Source: Glandiceps talaboti (taxonomy: Eukaryota; Hemichordata; Enteropneusta; Spengelidae). Taken from it: a DNA stretch of 64,000 nucleotides. Location of the stretch: contig NC_135561.1 of NCBI RefSeq assembly GCF_964340395.1, forward strand, positions 19,906,740 to 19,970,739, read 5' to 3'. The translations under genes were made by a program, and so were the position numbers. The notes under the pieces were generated by a model that was given only the letters and a program-made list of their open reading frames with translations, had not been told where the DNA came from and searched no databases. Shown one piece after another: positions 25,838 to 38,400 of the stretch. How positions within the stretch are numbered: position 1 is the first letter of the stretch; the number at the start of each line of letters is the position of its first letter.

Positions 25838-28800
25838 ACACTGCACCGTGGAGTCAACATCGTGTCAAATACGCTTTTGACATAACCTCTTGGTTTACCG
25901 TCATTTTCACTTCTTTTCTGTTAAAACCTACTTCTTCCTTTAGGGAAACGGTTTCTTGTATGCCTCTGTGAGGTTGGTTCGTTGGTTTTCACCAGTTGGT
26001 CGTGATATTTCAGGTTTCTTGGGTTGTGTCATGGTGTAGAGACGCTAGCATTGGCGAATGAGTCTGCACTCAATTTTATAGTGTATGTTCTGCCATACAC
26101 AAGGTCAAATCGAACAGCTTGGTGTGACGGAGCGGGTTTTTCACGATTATCGAAGGCTTGCTAACGCTACCACTTATTAGCTTTCGTAGGCAATCTATTC
26201 TAGTGTTTTATCAGGTGTTAAATATCAGAGTTTCTCGTGTGTTTTCCACGACTTCGTCACAATGGTGGCAAGCGGTGCGATTTAAAATTGAGTCAGGCTC
26301 GTAGCGTTGCGTTGGTATATTGATTCTGTTGTTCGTATTTGCGACAAAGTTTCAAAGTCGTTTTATCGATCGATACTTCTATTGATCAAGTTGTTGCAGT
26401 TGTTGTTGTTTGGTTATTTGGCATTGTACTGATTTCGAGACATTGCCATAGAGAATTCTCTGGATAGTGAGATTATTTTTCCAAGTGGAGAGCGAGCATG
26501 AGCAAGGTGTTGATAACACTGTCCTAGTATCTGATATCACAGTGCTGATATATATACAACTCACAGGAAGTATGAGCAAGTTCACAATGAACGGCAAGTT
26601 GTCGATTTTGGGGACATGCCTCACCTAATATCGCCAGAAGGTATCGTCCAACAAGGAGTAAAGCATTTGCCTGAGACTATACCATTCTCCTTAGGGGTGT
26701 TTCGAGTGGTATGCATAGTACGTTGAACACTACCACTTCGAGGGGTGCAGGTGGCAATGTGTCAACTTCTGTTGCTCAGACTAAAGGGTCTACTTCAATG
26801 AAAAGCGCGGATGGATGTGTTGGATGGTCATTCTTTTGCTCAGCCTACTAACACAAATTCCACTTCAACACATTTTCTTGGTGTTACATTGTTACCCGCA
26901 GGTATCAGTTTGGGGTATGAGGGAGGCAGTCTAGTCTATCTGCAAATAAATTAGATTTGCCATCATCAGGTATGTCTTATAAAACCAGTAGAACCCCCAC
27001 TAAACTGTTCGGGCTCTAAGCAAACAACAGTAGCGAAAGCAAACAGTTATGATGGGAATAATGATTTTGTGAACTTAACTACAAACTCCATTTTGAAATC
27101 TGTGCGCGTGTAAATAGGTGGAATTCTGAGCAGAACTTTAACCTTCTTTTGACCAAACTGAATGGTCATGGTCGAGCTCTTGAATTCACTGTGCATTTAT
27201 ACGCAAAGGAAGTAAACGATTATGAGGAGTTGTGTGAATTGTTGAGACAATTTTCTATGTGAGTCAGCTGACATGGCGTATGCTATATGACAGAACATAA
27301 ATATTCATTGAAGGTAAAAAGCACTTAGGAGTTCATTCTTCATTCAGGAAAATTGATTTCTTTTATATCAGAAAATGAAGTCATCAACAACCACCAAATT
27401 GAAATAACCTTAAGCACGGTCGTTTTATATTATACTTGGTGAGCCTACCCGTATTTATTTCAGAATTTACATATTAGACAACATGGGAGTCCATGGTAAG
27501 GACCTACACAGAACAATGAATGGGGAATGTTTGAATTCTTTTTTTCCTATGCAATCGCAAGTAATGTCATTTAAATGATGCAAACTCATGAAATGACGCT
27601 TCACAACCCAAAGTTTGTGGGAAATGTCTTTATTTCCTCCAATTGTCTTTCCCTTCACGTTATACTTGTATCGAAGTACGGTAATGCAAAGAATTGTCAA
27701 ATTTAACATTTCAACTGTTATCATATTTATATCTAGTCACATCTACCCTGTATCTACCCTGGCAAATCTTTACTAAATTAATTTATTTAGGCTGTTGCCA
27801 TGGAAACAGCAACCAGCGGAGTAACGTGCAATGCCATATGTCTCGGTATTGTAGAGACACCAAGTAAGTATACGCACACATTTCCAAGAGACTTATTTTT
27901 ATTTTACAAGAAAACATAAGGTCTCTCCTAGTTAAGATATGTACAGAATATCAAGGCGCCAATGAAAGTGTTATATAGTCGTAGCCCAACAGTAAGTTGA
28001 TTACCATATTAATTAATAACAGCCAATTACAGCCAATTAACAGTCGCTCAAATCTGTACAAGCATACATCATCTAAAAGGAAGGTCCAATCAAATACAGT
28101 CGCACATTTAGATAGCCCGACTTTGTGTTTTTAATTGATATGTATGTGAATTTTAGAAATAAAATGAAACGTAGTAATGTTATGTTTGTCGACATTTTGG
28201 GGGAACTTTTTGCCGCAAAGCATGCTGGGAAAATCTGCTTTTGACGTCACGTCAACCTATACCTACACTGGCATCTAGATCTAGGTGTGTGCAGCAGCTG
28301 CTCATCATTGACAAATATGCCAAGGTGTAAATATAACGGATGTAATCATTTTCAGCACGATGGTAAATCATTTTTACCATAACTGATCCACAGAGACACC
28401 CAGTAATGTGTAAATTTTGGCTGCAAACTTATTTACCTAAAGGAAATTGGTTCAAGTACCATTAGGAAATTTGGACGCAACACGTCAAAATCACGTTGTT
28501 ACAACATTACCCGGGCCCCACTTTAGTAGAATTTCCCGATAACTGCGTGCTCCGTAAACACGATCTCACCAGTTTAAAAGCATTTTATATGTTTTCTGTC
28601 ATTTCACTTTGATCATGGCCACACCCTTGGGGAACTCAGTTAAATTGATCAGGAACCGGTAACATTTACTGGCTTTATACATTGAATACTAGTACTTTCC
28701 CCTCAGTAATAGGATGACGTGACGTCACAATTTCTCAAAGTGAACAATGGCAGGCGAATGGGACCTTTCATTAAATCTAATTAAAGTCAAGTTGAATCAA

Positions 28801-30264
28801 GTTGAAGGCTAGGTTCGCTTTATTGACCACATTTCCTGTTTGCTGTGGTTGCTCTGTCTTTGTGTTCTCGTATCTCTTATAATACATCGGTATACAAGAG
28901 GAGTCGAACACCAGGCATTATAAGAAAGGGAGGATGAACATAAACATTAATCTTCGTGGCCTTTGAATTATTTCATTGATTACTTATCTTAGTGGCGAAG
29001 AGAACGTTGGAAGAGGATGCAGCGAACAGAGGAATCACTCCAGAGGAGGCCAAGGTAAAGCAAAGGAACACATGGCCACAGGATACAACTTAATTTTGTG
29101 TGATATTGATTAATGGACTGATTGATTTTTGTAGTGATGTAAAACTTTTTCTCCTTTTCCTGGCTAGTTTTCTCTTTCAGCTTATTAACTAAATAAATAC
29201 ATCTTGTCCATTCTTCTCCTCTTATCAAAACATCCCTAATCTTATAATTACCAGGGCGTTCGTTACCACAACATAATGGCTTTATCTTTTATCTTTTTGG
29301 AGGTTATCACCCTAAACAAACATTCAGCCATGTGCAAACTAGTACATTCTTCCTTGTTTGTGCTTTTGTTCAATCAATAAATCAATTGATCAATCAATCA
29401 GTTACATTCCTTCTTTCCCCTGTGGTATGACAGATTACAAACACCGTGCTGATTAGCACAAAGGAATTATGGTGACGTCAATACACGTACATAGCTATTG
29501 GGAATGTCTCTTACATCCATTTGACTTCTACAAAACATGTATGCTTGGTTACGGAAACAGTATAATAGCAGACACGTCTTGGATTTATTAATAACGTAAA
29601 ATAATTCGACGAAGTAATACCACTGTCCATGTTACTGACTACGATATACACATTTACCTGTTAGAACACAGAATACTTCAGATTTTGATCATTTTCAATT
29701 TCAAAATTTCATTTTGTCGAGTTTTATATTCATGCGAGAGTGAGTTTTTGTCGCTCCCCCTTTTTGTTACTACATCTTAAAGATAACATCGCAAGACAAG
29801 ATCTTGTTTTTGTTTTTGCAGATACAGTATCTGTTACAGAGACAGCCTACTCTAAAGATGATAACAGTAGAACAGGTAACATTGTAAATATATATGTCAC
29901 ATACATACATACATATATACATACATACATACATACATACATAGATACATAGATACATGCAAGCATTCATACATACATACATACATATATCCATCCATCC
30001 ATGCATGCAAGCACACATACACACACACACACACATACATACATACATACATACATACATACATACATAAGCAAGTGTATGTGTGTGTGCGTGATGGTTA
30101 AAATGACCAATTGAATTATAGTAACAATAACCCTAATTCAAATGAATGTTAACAATTGTCTCTATTCCAAGGTTGCAGAAACTGTGAAGTTTATCTGTTC
30201 ACCAGCAGCTGATCAAATGACAGGATCTGCATTATCAGTAGATGGAGGATGGACAGCAAAGTGA
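19229..30264 (+). CDS. Short-chain dehydrogenase of the 3-hydroxybutyrate dehydrogenase (TIGR01963-like) type, 8 exons, 263 aa
   Basis: This is a predicted soluble NAD(P)-dependent oxidoreductase. The exons are 19229-19386, 21367-21491, 22775-22897, 24869-24972, 27791-27863, 28993-29054, 29822-29875 and 30172-30264. All phases agree and the total is 264 codons. It has a cofactor motif TGSTSGIG (12-19), NNAG (92-95) and catalytic Ser145, Tyr158 and Lys162 (YISAK). The family's GTQH, ETATSGVTCNAIC and C-terminal DGGWTA signatures are present. The length matches the bacterial D-3-hydroxybutyrate dehydrogenases (about 255-260 aa). Aligned by eye to the Pseudomonas enzyme, several substrate-pocket residues differ: His to Phe147, Lys to Arg155, Trp to Ile and Gln to Thr; the Gln in GTQH is kept. 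The substrate may therefore not be 3-hydroxybutyrate. The 5' UTR may have an extra exon (cttcag at 19194-19199). Confidence 0.94.
19801..21261 (+). mobile_element. hAT transposon relic with C-terminal dimerisation domain
   Basis: 20355-20612 (+) encodes a typical hAT C-terminal dimerisation block: FPAINKILVIFLTTPV, then VSCERCPFSALRRLKLW, then RLSALGM. The right edge, read inward on the minus strand from 21261, begins CAGGGCCGTAGCC and runs into a G tract, as hAT ends of the ZMYM-type group do. The left part holds a foldback with 30-bp arms (19801-19830 and 19857-19885, 28 of 30 matching) around a G tract, containing CAGTACCG(C/T)AGCC-like ends. No complete transposase remains. It lies in SDR intron 1. 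Confidence 0.78.
21466..22425. repeat. 67-72-bp minisatellite derived from the SDR exon 2 / intron 2 boundary
   Basis: There are about 14 units. The first unit overlaps the 3' end of SDR exon 2, and its core 'atattagtgaacaatgcagg' spans the exon end and donor (exon end 21491). Units alternate between a long form that keeps GCAG|GTCTGT (copies near 21485, 21617, 21763 and 21901) and a short form in which the donor is lost (GTACAC). The last five or six units are almost identical to each other, which indicates recent expansion. Confidence 0.95.
23382..23442. repeat. (TTTA)n array
   Basis: About 14 units ending in TTCA variants, in SDR intron 3. Confidence 0.95.
23690..24626. mobile_element. 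Element with about 80-bp imperfect terminal inverted repeats
   Basis: The block near 23720-23800 ('aaggggagaaccattgattt', then 'ctgggg', G tract and 'ggttggagga') recurs in inverted orientation at about 24525-24625 ('aaatcaaatgattctcccct' preceded by 'aaaccccag'). By eye the arms match at roughly 70%. The interior has a G/C-tract-rich, T-rich composition and no transposase. It is probably an old non-autonomous DNA transposon in SDR intron 3. Confidence 0.55.
25325..25545. repeat. (ATAAT)n / TATAA-type array
   Basis: About 200 bp of ATAAT units with TGATA and CAATA variants, in SDR intron 4. It generates false Tyr/Ile-rich frames on the minus strand. A (TC)n run follows at 25781-25835. Confidence 0.95.
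25560..27300 (+). mobile_element. Truncated LTR retrotransposon remnant (putative primer-binding site and gag)
   Basis: At 26263-26280 'tggtggcaagcggtgcga' follows '...cgtcaca', which looks like the LTR end plus primer-binding site of metaviruses (Gypsy-like elements). Downstream, 27122-27260 encodes a short gag-like segment (NFNLLLTKLNGHGRALEFTV, then NDYEELCELLRQF) ending in TGA. The left limit of the presumed LTR is a guess, and neither the pol region nor a second LTR was found. It lies in SDR intron 4. Confidence 0.45.
28078..28772 (+). mobile_element. Possible THAP/P-like DNA transposon relic
   Basis: The outer ends carry inverted 'ggaaggtccaat' (about 28078) and 'atgggacctttc' (about 28760). 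Inside them is a second inverted pair, 'tgacgtcacgtca' (about 28240) and 'tgacgtgacgtca' (about 28715). A broken frame at 28318 begins MPRCKYNGCNHFQHDGKSF, resembling the start of a THAP zinc finger (Cys-x4-Cys), followed by stops. The rest is unreadable. It lies in SDR intron 5. The assignment is tentative. Confidence 0.4.
29070..29432. repeat. Diverged copy of the 43386-43869 TIR element
   Basis: Segments such as 'ttgtgtgatattgat', 'taaataaatacatcttgtcc', 'attcttctc' and the terminal 'cccctgtgg' occur in the same order as in 43506-43869. It lies in SDR intron 6. The left end is only weakly preserved. Confidence 0.65.
29899..30070. repeat. (CATA)n / (CCAT)n / (CA)n array in SDR intron 7
   Basis: A compound tetranucleotide array, starting 23 bases after the donor of the 54-bp exon 7. 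Confidence 0.95.
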
Positions 30265-30366
30265 TGTCATGGACTATTGGTCAAGCATGTGCTGTATTCA
30301 CAAGATAACAGACAAGTTGTTTGAACTTCAAGACGGACATTTATGAATGTTGAAAATCTAGAACAC

Positions 30367-30372
30367 AATAAA
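30367..30372 (+). promoter_or_regulatory. Polyadenylation signal of the SDR gene
   Basis: An AATAAA hexamer lies about 100 bases after the stop codon at 30262-30264. A second one lies near 30449. Confidence 0.75.
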
Positions 30373-30638
30373 GGGTACTTTCTCTTGTGAAGGTTTATCT
30401 TGCAACTTGAATTTTTTCTCTTACTGTACGTACACTAATAATGATAAAGAATAAAGTGGTACTATACAACAAAGTATATTTAACTATGTCTATTTGAAAG
30501 GACCTTTCTCGAATCTCAATCATCAAATTATCAGAGAGAGGTTTTATCTTTCAATCATGATTTGGGACAGAAACAGTATCCCCCATGAGAGCTACTGGGG
30601 AGGTGTCCCCCTCCCTCAGTAACCACTTAAAATATGGA

Positions 30639-30673
<35 letters not shown>

Positions 30674-32025
30674 AACAAACTATAAGTCGAATTAACACAG
30701 TATTCACTGGCCATTTTGGATTGTAAAATTGGTTCTTTTATTTTAAAATCATTTTCAGCAATATTGCACAATGTTGGCATGGTGACCTGATTGTTGAATT
30801 GTTTTAACTGGAATTTTCATGAACGAATAACAGCAATGGTTTTAGACTTATATTCTTATCTGAGATGCATAATGGGTTAACATAGACGCCTCTCTTGAAT
30901 GTCAGACATCTGATAAGATGTATACTAGTATCTAAGACATAGAATACAATTATACAAGTATGATTACACAGGTATGTTGTTTGTGCAGACATTGATTACA
31001 CATTATTTAGAACTATTTTATGTCTGTAACACAATCCAATAAAGACAACAAAAGCCTCCGACTTTAAATATTATTCAAGAAGGGCAAAACAGGTCTCTGA
31101 TAACACAAAACTTGATTAAAATGTCGAAAAAATAAGGTACACATTTGGCAATAGCACATGAAGAAAGTGAGTTTCAATGTACTGCACTTTTCCTTTCATT
31201 GTATCAACACCTTGATTGGAATCTACATGCACATTAAATGTCAAAAAGTTATGGAACAACAGTGAATATTTACAGCACATTTCAAGTTACTATTCATGTG
31301 CCATGTTTGATACAACCACACACACACAGAAACCGATACGAAACTGCATATTCTACATTAGACCCTTCACGAACTGTTGGTGTGGAGGGTCTAAGCTTCT
31401 ACCCTGAGACAGCAAGATCACAATTTCTTGCTACACTTTGTCTAAATGAAGTGAATCATTTAAACATACTGCCACTAGACACAGACACACAAGCGTTTTA
31501 GCACCTGCATGTGATGTTTGCATGGCGACACATCCATTTATGTAGACAAAAGGTTGCAAAAACCTGCTTTTCATTCAATCTTGCTATCTTGTAGTGTACC
31601 CTGTGAAGTTTCTTATTGGAAAAATGGTGTCTGTGAGGCTGTATGAAATGGAGCCGTTGAGCACTAGACTCATTTAATAAGTTCAGTATTGACAAACCGA
31701 GAGGTGTGGGAAAATGGTACCTCTATGTAGTAAATTGTGCTGAGATTTAATGATGACATGGCTGCTATTTAGCACACTGTAAGAACAAAGTCAAAGGGTA
31801 ATTATCTCATCAGAAAGCTCACCTTTGATAACATGTGGCTGACACTTGAATAGAGTCTCTGTGTAAAGGTCTGGAGTTATAGGTAAAAAATAAAATGTTT
31901 ATGACATAAAATCACTAAACAAAAAGACATGCATCTGTGGACTATAGTTCCTGATAACTGTTGGGGCTAATAAGTTTCATTACACAATATTTAGTGATCA
32001 TATGAAAAATTGCATGGTTCCTACT
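30373..32025. other. Intergenic DNA between convergent genes; no gene recognised
   Basis: This separates the 3' end of the SDR gene (+) from the 3' end of the zinc-finger gene (-). It contains a (GA)n run at 30641-30671. Open frames here lack motifs or splice support. Confidence 0.5.
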
Positions 32026-32352
32026 AACACCAAGTGATAGCCACTGTATAGTTTTGTAAAGTGCTACTTATCTAAACCAAACACCAAGTAACAACCACTG
32101 TACTGTTTGTACAGTGACACCTGTCTAAACCAAACACCAAGTGGCAACCACTGTACTGTTTGTACAGTGACACCTGTTTAAACCAAACACCAAGTGACAA
32201 CCACTGTACTGTTTGTACAGTGACACCTGTCTAAACCAAACACCAAGTGACAACCACTGTACTGTTCGTACAGTGACACCTGTCTAAACCAAACACCAAG
32301 TGACAACTACTGTACTGTTTGTACATTGACACCTGTTTAAACCAAACACTAA
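32026..32352. repeat. 53-bp tandem repeat, about 6 copies, with internal palindrome
   Basis: The unit includes 'caccaagtgacaaccactg' and the palindrome CACTGTAC-tgttt-GTACAGTG. Copies start near 32028, 32082, 32135, 32188, 32241 and 32294; the outer ones have diverged. It lies about 75 bases beyond the stop codon of the minus-strand zinc-finger gene, probably in its 3' UTR. Confidence 0.92.
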
Positions 32353-32426
32353 CCGGAGTAAGTAAAAGGTCAATTTACAAAATTCACATCTGCTGGAACA
32401 GTGATTGGTTTGGACTTGTTTCCAGT

Positions 32427-35400
32427 TTACAAAGAGTTTGACTCCGCTGCTTTATTGTAAGATACTGATCTATTTTTAACATGCCATTTGATTTGTTTCC
32501 ATTGTCTGTTAACCAAAGCAGGTTCTTCATTTAAACATTTTATGGCCTCAGCTTTTGTAACTGCCCTTTTGCTCTTAATCTGCTCCATAAAGTGTCGATC
32601 AATTGCATCATTTTCAGCCTTTGACCATGAGGTTTTTTTATTCTGTTTACCTGCAAAAAAAAAGAATAAATATTATGACTGTTTTCAATAAAATGGAATA
32701 CTGCTACAAAATTAATTTTTGGGGTGGTACTTGGTTAATGAATACAAAATGCCAACCAGTGAGCCTTATTACAAGGAATTTGTAAAATGAAATTATGTAC
32801 ATTATTAAATGTCACAAGACAGCTGTTGCTTCCATTCAAGGGGCACAAGCTAAGTTCATGAGTTTTGGGGTGAGATTAATGATGTGGATATAAAAGTCAC
32901 TTCTAATATTCTACTTATTGAAGAATATGTCACTATCTCTTGCAATTGACTGAACTCAAACCCCTGGTATCAAGACATAACATATAGACAATCCTATGAC
33001 ATAATTTTTACTACCTATCAAAAATGTCAAGGAATCCATTCTAGGCAATAACTTGCATGTATTTTAATAATACCAAAGGTTATTGTAGTGTCATAGAAGG
33101 TATGCATTGACATTAATGCACTATAACTTACAGAGTAATTGAGATTTTACGCAAGTATTTTCATGTAAGTAAAAAACATATAAACTAAGCTTGTGCCACT
33201 TTAAGTTTGACTTGTATCTGTTCATACACACCAGAGATTGAGTTGCAGAATAGCAAACATGTTGGATGTAATGTTGGTCCTTTTTTATCACATGACCATA
33301 CCTTTTGAAGTGCCTGGTTTAACCTTCTTTGCACACTTAGAAGCCCAGTCATGTCGTCTTTTTGGCTTCGCGTTACAACTCGGTGTACTAGAATCAAAGT
33401 CTGATGAAGAAAATGATAAAGTTAATTAGACCGAAATATTTAACAAGTTGGTGTATTATCCTTAATAGGGTTTGTTATCTGCATCCTTATAACGTTTCAC
33501 AACAGTTACAATACTAATCTAAATTTTATGGATAACATTTTACCTGTTGAAGCACTAGGATCTTTGCTGTCATCTTCCTCTGATACGTCTAGAAAAACAT
33601 GATAGAAGACAAATATCAATGCATGTCACTAATCACATATTTTCATATTCAAAGAATTTGTTAGCATCGCTTCATGGACACAACCAAAGGCCAACAATTT
33701 TTTTTAGTTAGCTTTAAACATATGATCCTATTTGTGAGTTTCAACAAGTCTTCTGCATGCAAGGATATACTTCCCAAAACTAATAACTCGTTGAACAACT
33801 TAGTGACAAAGCCCTTAGGTCATGAGTATTTTCCAGCTGAATAAAGAAAAACATTGGAGAATAACATAATTATACTAGTGCCAGTAATATCAAAGAAAAA
33901 TCAGGGAAAGTAATGGTAATTTTGAACATTTTGATTCATACTTCGAACACAGCAGAATCAGTGACATAGAGACGTGTTGTTGTGACATAGATGCGTATTG
34001 TCATGACGTAGAATAACTTGGCTAATACATGGTATAATGTCATCTTCTGGTTACTAAAATTCAAACATTTGTATAAAATGGAGGACCGTATTAACCATCC
34101 AGAATTGACTAAAAATTTAAACTGCAAAAGATGGGAGCTTTGCCCCTTGTTAATGATTTTGAAATGCTCGTGTTTAAAACGGCAACTGTCGATGAGATAA
34201 ATGGTGCATGGACGAAAAAGGATAGACACTTGAAGTGTTTATATGTATTGAAATGTTAAGAGGTAAATGAGCATTCCACCACAAATATAAAGGTCAAAGT
34301 TGAAATTATTTCTGACATGCAATGTACCTTTGACATTTGTGCCAAGTTTGATACCATTTAGTTGACAATGGGTTGTGGCGTCTGAGATATAGCTGTACAC
34401 TGACAAACAGACACACTGACATAATTCCTATTGTCCTCTCCATGCTGTGCCCTTTGGGGCTAATAAAAGATTACTGAGGCAAAAAGAAATGGTGTGGTTC
34501 AGATAACAGATACATGTGTTTCTCAGCAATTCCTCATTAGATATTGGCAAATTTGTGTTGTGACATCACACCTCCATTATAATCAAGTTGCTAAAATCCA
34601 TTGTTCTCCCAAAATTATAGCATATGAAATATAAACTACAAGCCTTGCTTACTTCCATACAGACCTTGCTTCCTTGGTAGTTCTGAATGCCAGAATAATT
34701 TGTATTGTCGTTTAAAATTTTCTACCTGTAAAATAGAAGATGTAGTGTCTACTTAATTTTATTAGAAGAAAAAATGCATTGAACACAGCCAGGGGAAGTC
34801 AGGCCACGCTAGGGGTACCAGGACAAGTTTCTCATTGTAACACTTGGTCCATCAGTTGCTTAAAAATATGAAAAATATTCTATTAAAGTGTATGAGTACA
34901 TGTTTGTTAACCTTTCAATACATAATTGTATTTTAACATTATGAATGACTTAGAAATGACAATTATGCAAATTACTCATTACAATTAAAAGCTACATTAT
35001 CAAATTCTATGCGACACATGCACTTTGTTATCATCAATGTATGTACCAAATTATAAATTTGAACCTTGCATCATGTAACTTTATTTCAGAAAATCATTAA
35101 TTATGCAAATGCATTATTAATCCATGGATGTTTACCAAACCTACTCCTTTCTAGCCATTGCCCTAAAGAATCTATGTACCAAATTATATTGAATTTGAAG
35201 TGTAACTTCATAAGATATTGCCTAATTACTGAAAACCATTAATTATGCAAATCGATCATTAGTATTCATGGTTGTTTACCAAAACCTTATCTGTTCTAGC
35301 CACTGCCCTAAAGAATGTGTGCACCAATTTTCATATGAATTGAGCCAGTCGTTTTACAGAAAATGATGACACAATTGTAGAAACATAGACAGGAGAAACA

Positions 35401-38400
35401 TAGACAGACATAGACAGACACACAGACAGAGACAGACAGACACACACACAGACATCCCATCCCTAAAATATAACATTCCCTTGTGGAAGGTAAAATGGCT
35501 GACTTGAAGCATCAAAAATCATAGGTGAGAAAATAATAAGTGCACCACTCTGAACAAATACACTTTTAATAGTGGTGATTAATATCATATGGAAACTCAA
35601 ATAAAATACTATATTAACATATCAAACATGCCACAATTTATATTACCTCCTTAATTTTTGCTGTATCTTCTGCAATAATAGCATCACACATGACAATATC
35701 ACTAACTGCCATCAAGTGGTGACCAGTCTTCGTTACCACAGTTGGAAAGGCATATGCAACACCATCATATCCAGCCAAGCTCCGAACTGTTTCAAGCACT
35801 GTTGTTAAATTACTTGCCATCACAAAGTCCTCCATACATTTCAGGTGTCGTTTTCTACCTTCAATAACAAGTCGACCACATTCGCGTATTCTCTGTCTTA
35901 TATGATCTACCTTTAAAGGGTTGTAAATGACTTTGCCATCCTGTAGTAATTTCTTGCCTGGTTTTTTGAGCAGCTTTTCTCCATGTTTTAAGATCAACGG
36001 ATCCTTCCTGGCCACTACACTTACTTCATCTTGTCTCATTTCAGTAACTACTTTCCAGAAGTTTGAGCTGACAGCATCTGGAATTGGCATTTGATTTAAT
36101 GCCTGCATTTGAATACGTCTCCCTCCTGACGATGCTGGGACCTTGTTGAACTTGCATGTCTTGACATGGCGCCACAGATCCTTCCTGAGATACATACCAT
36201 TGCAGTGCACACAAAAAAGGTAGTTATGAGCCAACCGCTTTTCTGGTGGTTGTCTTCTTGTGATAAGTTCACCAGAACCTGCCTTCAGTACATCCATGTT
36301 GTGTATTTTGTTTCCTTTGTTTCCAATCAAAAGTAGGGCTAGTTTGCGCTGTTTGGAGAATTTTGGATGTGAAAATGCTTGGACTACTTCTTTTTCTTCT
36401 TTATGACAGAACTTTAAGTGACGTGCAAGGTGCAACTGCTTTACTTTACAATAAAGGCAGTAATTGCATTTATCCTGTTTTCTTCCCCTTTTGTTTTTTG
36501 AAGTACTCTTTACTTTTACACCGCCAGTCTTGTCATTATGATCACAATTTTCTGATTCATTTCCTAGTTGATTATCATGTCCATTAGCACTACTTTTCCC
36601 TATGCCTGTAGAATGTCTCTTCTTGTGTGCATCAGCATGACCTCCTTCATCTATAGTCTCTCCTGTGTAGCCCTCCTCTTTGTTCCTCATTCCTGCATCC
36701 CCTACATTATCTACTTCTTCCGTTTCTCTCATCTCACTAAGCTCTTGATCACTGTCATATTCATTATCACTTTCACCATCACCATCATCATTATTTTTAG
36801 ATTCACTCAGACTGCAGTGAGAACCACTTGAACATTTGTTTTCATTATCATTGTCATAAAATGTAGAACTCTAGAAAAATAAACAAAACATATGGATAAA
36901 GCAATTCACCACCATATCAAACTGAGATTCAATAATGTACATGCTGAGATCATTTTCTGCATACTGGGAATACTCTTGTACTCAATGTAAACAAAACCAA
37001 GAAGTTATTGTCAACTTTTGAAAAGCCAATGTGACTCATACCAAATTGATATTTATGGTACAAGTAGAGAAGATTAAATTGTCAGTGTTTCAACTTTCAC
37101 ATCATCTGTCTTGGCAAATCAATACTGAACAGCTTATGAAGAAGGCCCACTATCTCTATTTTCTGGGACGTTTAAAGAAATTTGAATGAATGGTACTATT
37201 TTAGTCAAATTTTACCACACTGCTATATAGTATTTTAACATATACTATCACCGTCTGGTTTAACAAAATCACCAGTAATGAGGTGAATGCATTTCAGAGA
37301 GTTATCAGGACAGCACAGAGAATCATTGGTGCTATCATTCCAGCAAATCTACATCAATATTAAGGATGTAGTCATCCGGAACACACACATTTTACTTACT
37401 GTTACCCTCGGGTAGGCGGGATAGGTCACAGACAAGTAAGAATTCTTACTTGTCTGTGGATAGGATTATCAAAACAAAATCAGAATGTTTTAGAAAGAGT
37501 TTTTATCTGTCTGCGATTCACATTTTAAACTAGTCCTAGGATCTTTTACCATTCATGTTCGTTTCATTTTGTCTCTGCCTTTGTATCTTTTTAGTATCAT
37601 ATGCATTTTAATTTATCTTTTGAAATGTCACTGCAGTGTTCCTTAATTTTATCGCTTGCTTTTACATCTCACTTGCATTTTTCTTTTTTAATGTTTTATT
37701 CAATTTTTCTTTCCAATCTTGAGTTTTCAATTTCTTTCACCTCTTTTTATTACTGCACATGGAAAGCTAATTTCCAATGCATTTTTATGGAAATGGAAAT
37801 AAAGTTATATTTAAATTATTATTATTATGTTTGCTGGAGTTGTATATTAAGTATATGAAAGAAATACAAACGTTATGCAAAAATTCGTACCAAAACCTAA
37901 AACTAGATCATATATCTACTTGTCTCATGGTATCACATACCAAATTTCATGACAATCTAGCTCATGGAATGTAAACTAAAATAAACACTACCAAGTCAGT
38001 CAAGTTATATGCAAACAACACAAAATAATTGGTAAGAAATCCTGATTGGCTCCTCTACTTTGCATTGTGTGATCCAAATATCTCATTGGACCTTTAGTTT
38101 GTTGAGATAAGACATCTTTAATTCATGTACACTTGGTTACCCAGACCTGTCATTGGGGGCTAATGATTAATGGCTACTGCTCCAGAGTCTGGGGAAATAG
38201 TAAACAAAATTTATATGATTTCTGCTTTTGGTTAGAACACATGAATCATATGCATATAGAGGCTGTAGATTGAGTTTGCAAAATTATATTCTTCTAAAGT
38301 AAAGTAAAAGGTATCTGTTGCTCCAGACTGTCAAACATGACCGTCAACACACAAACTTTAATAGCCTGTGGATTACTCTAGGCATCCATGTAAATGATGT

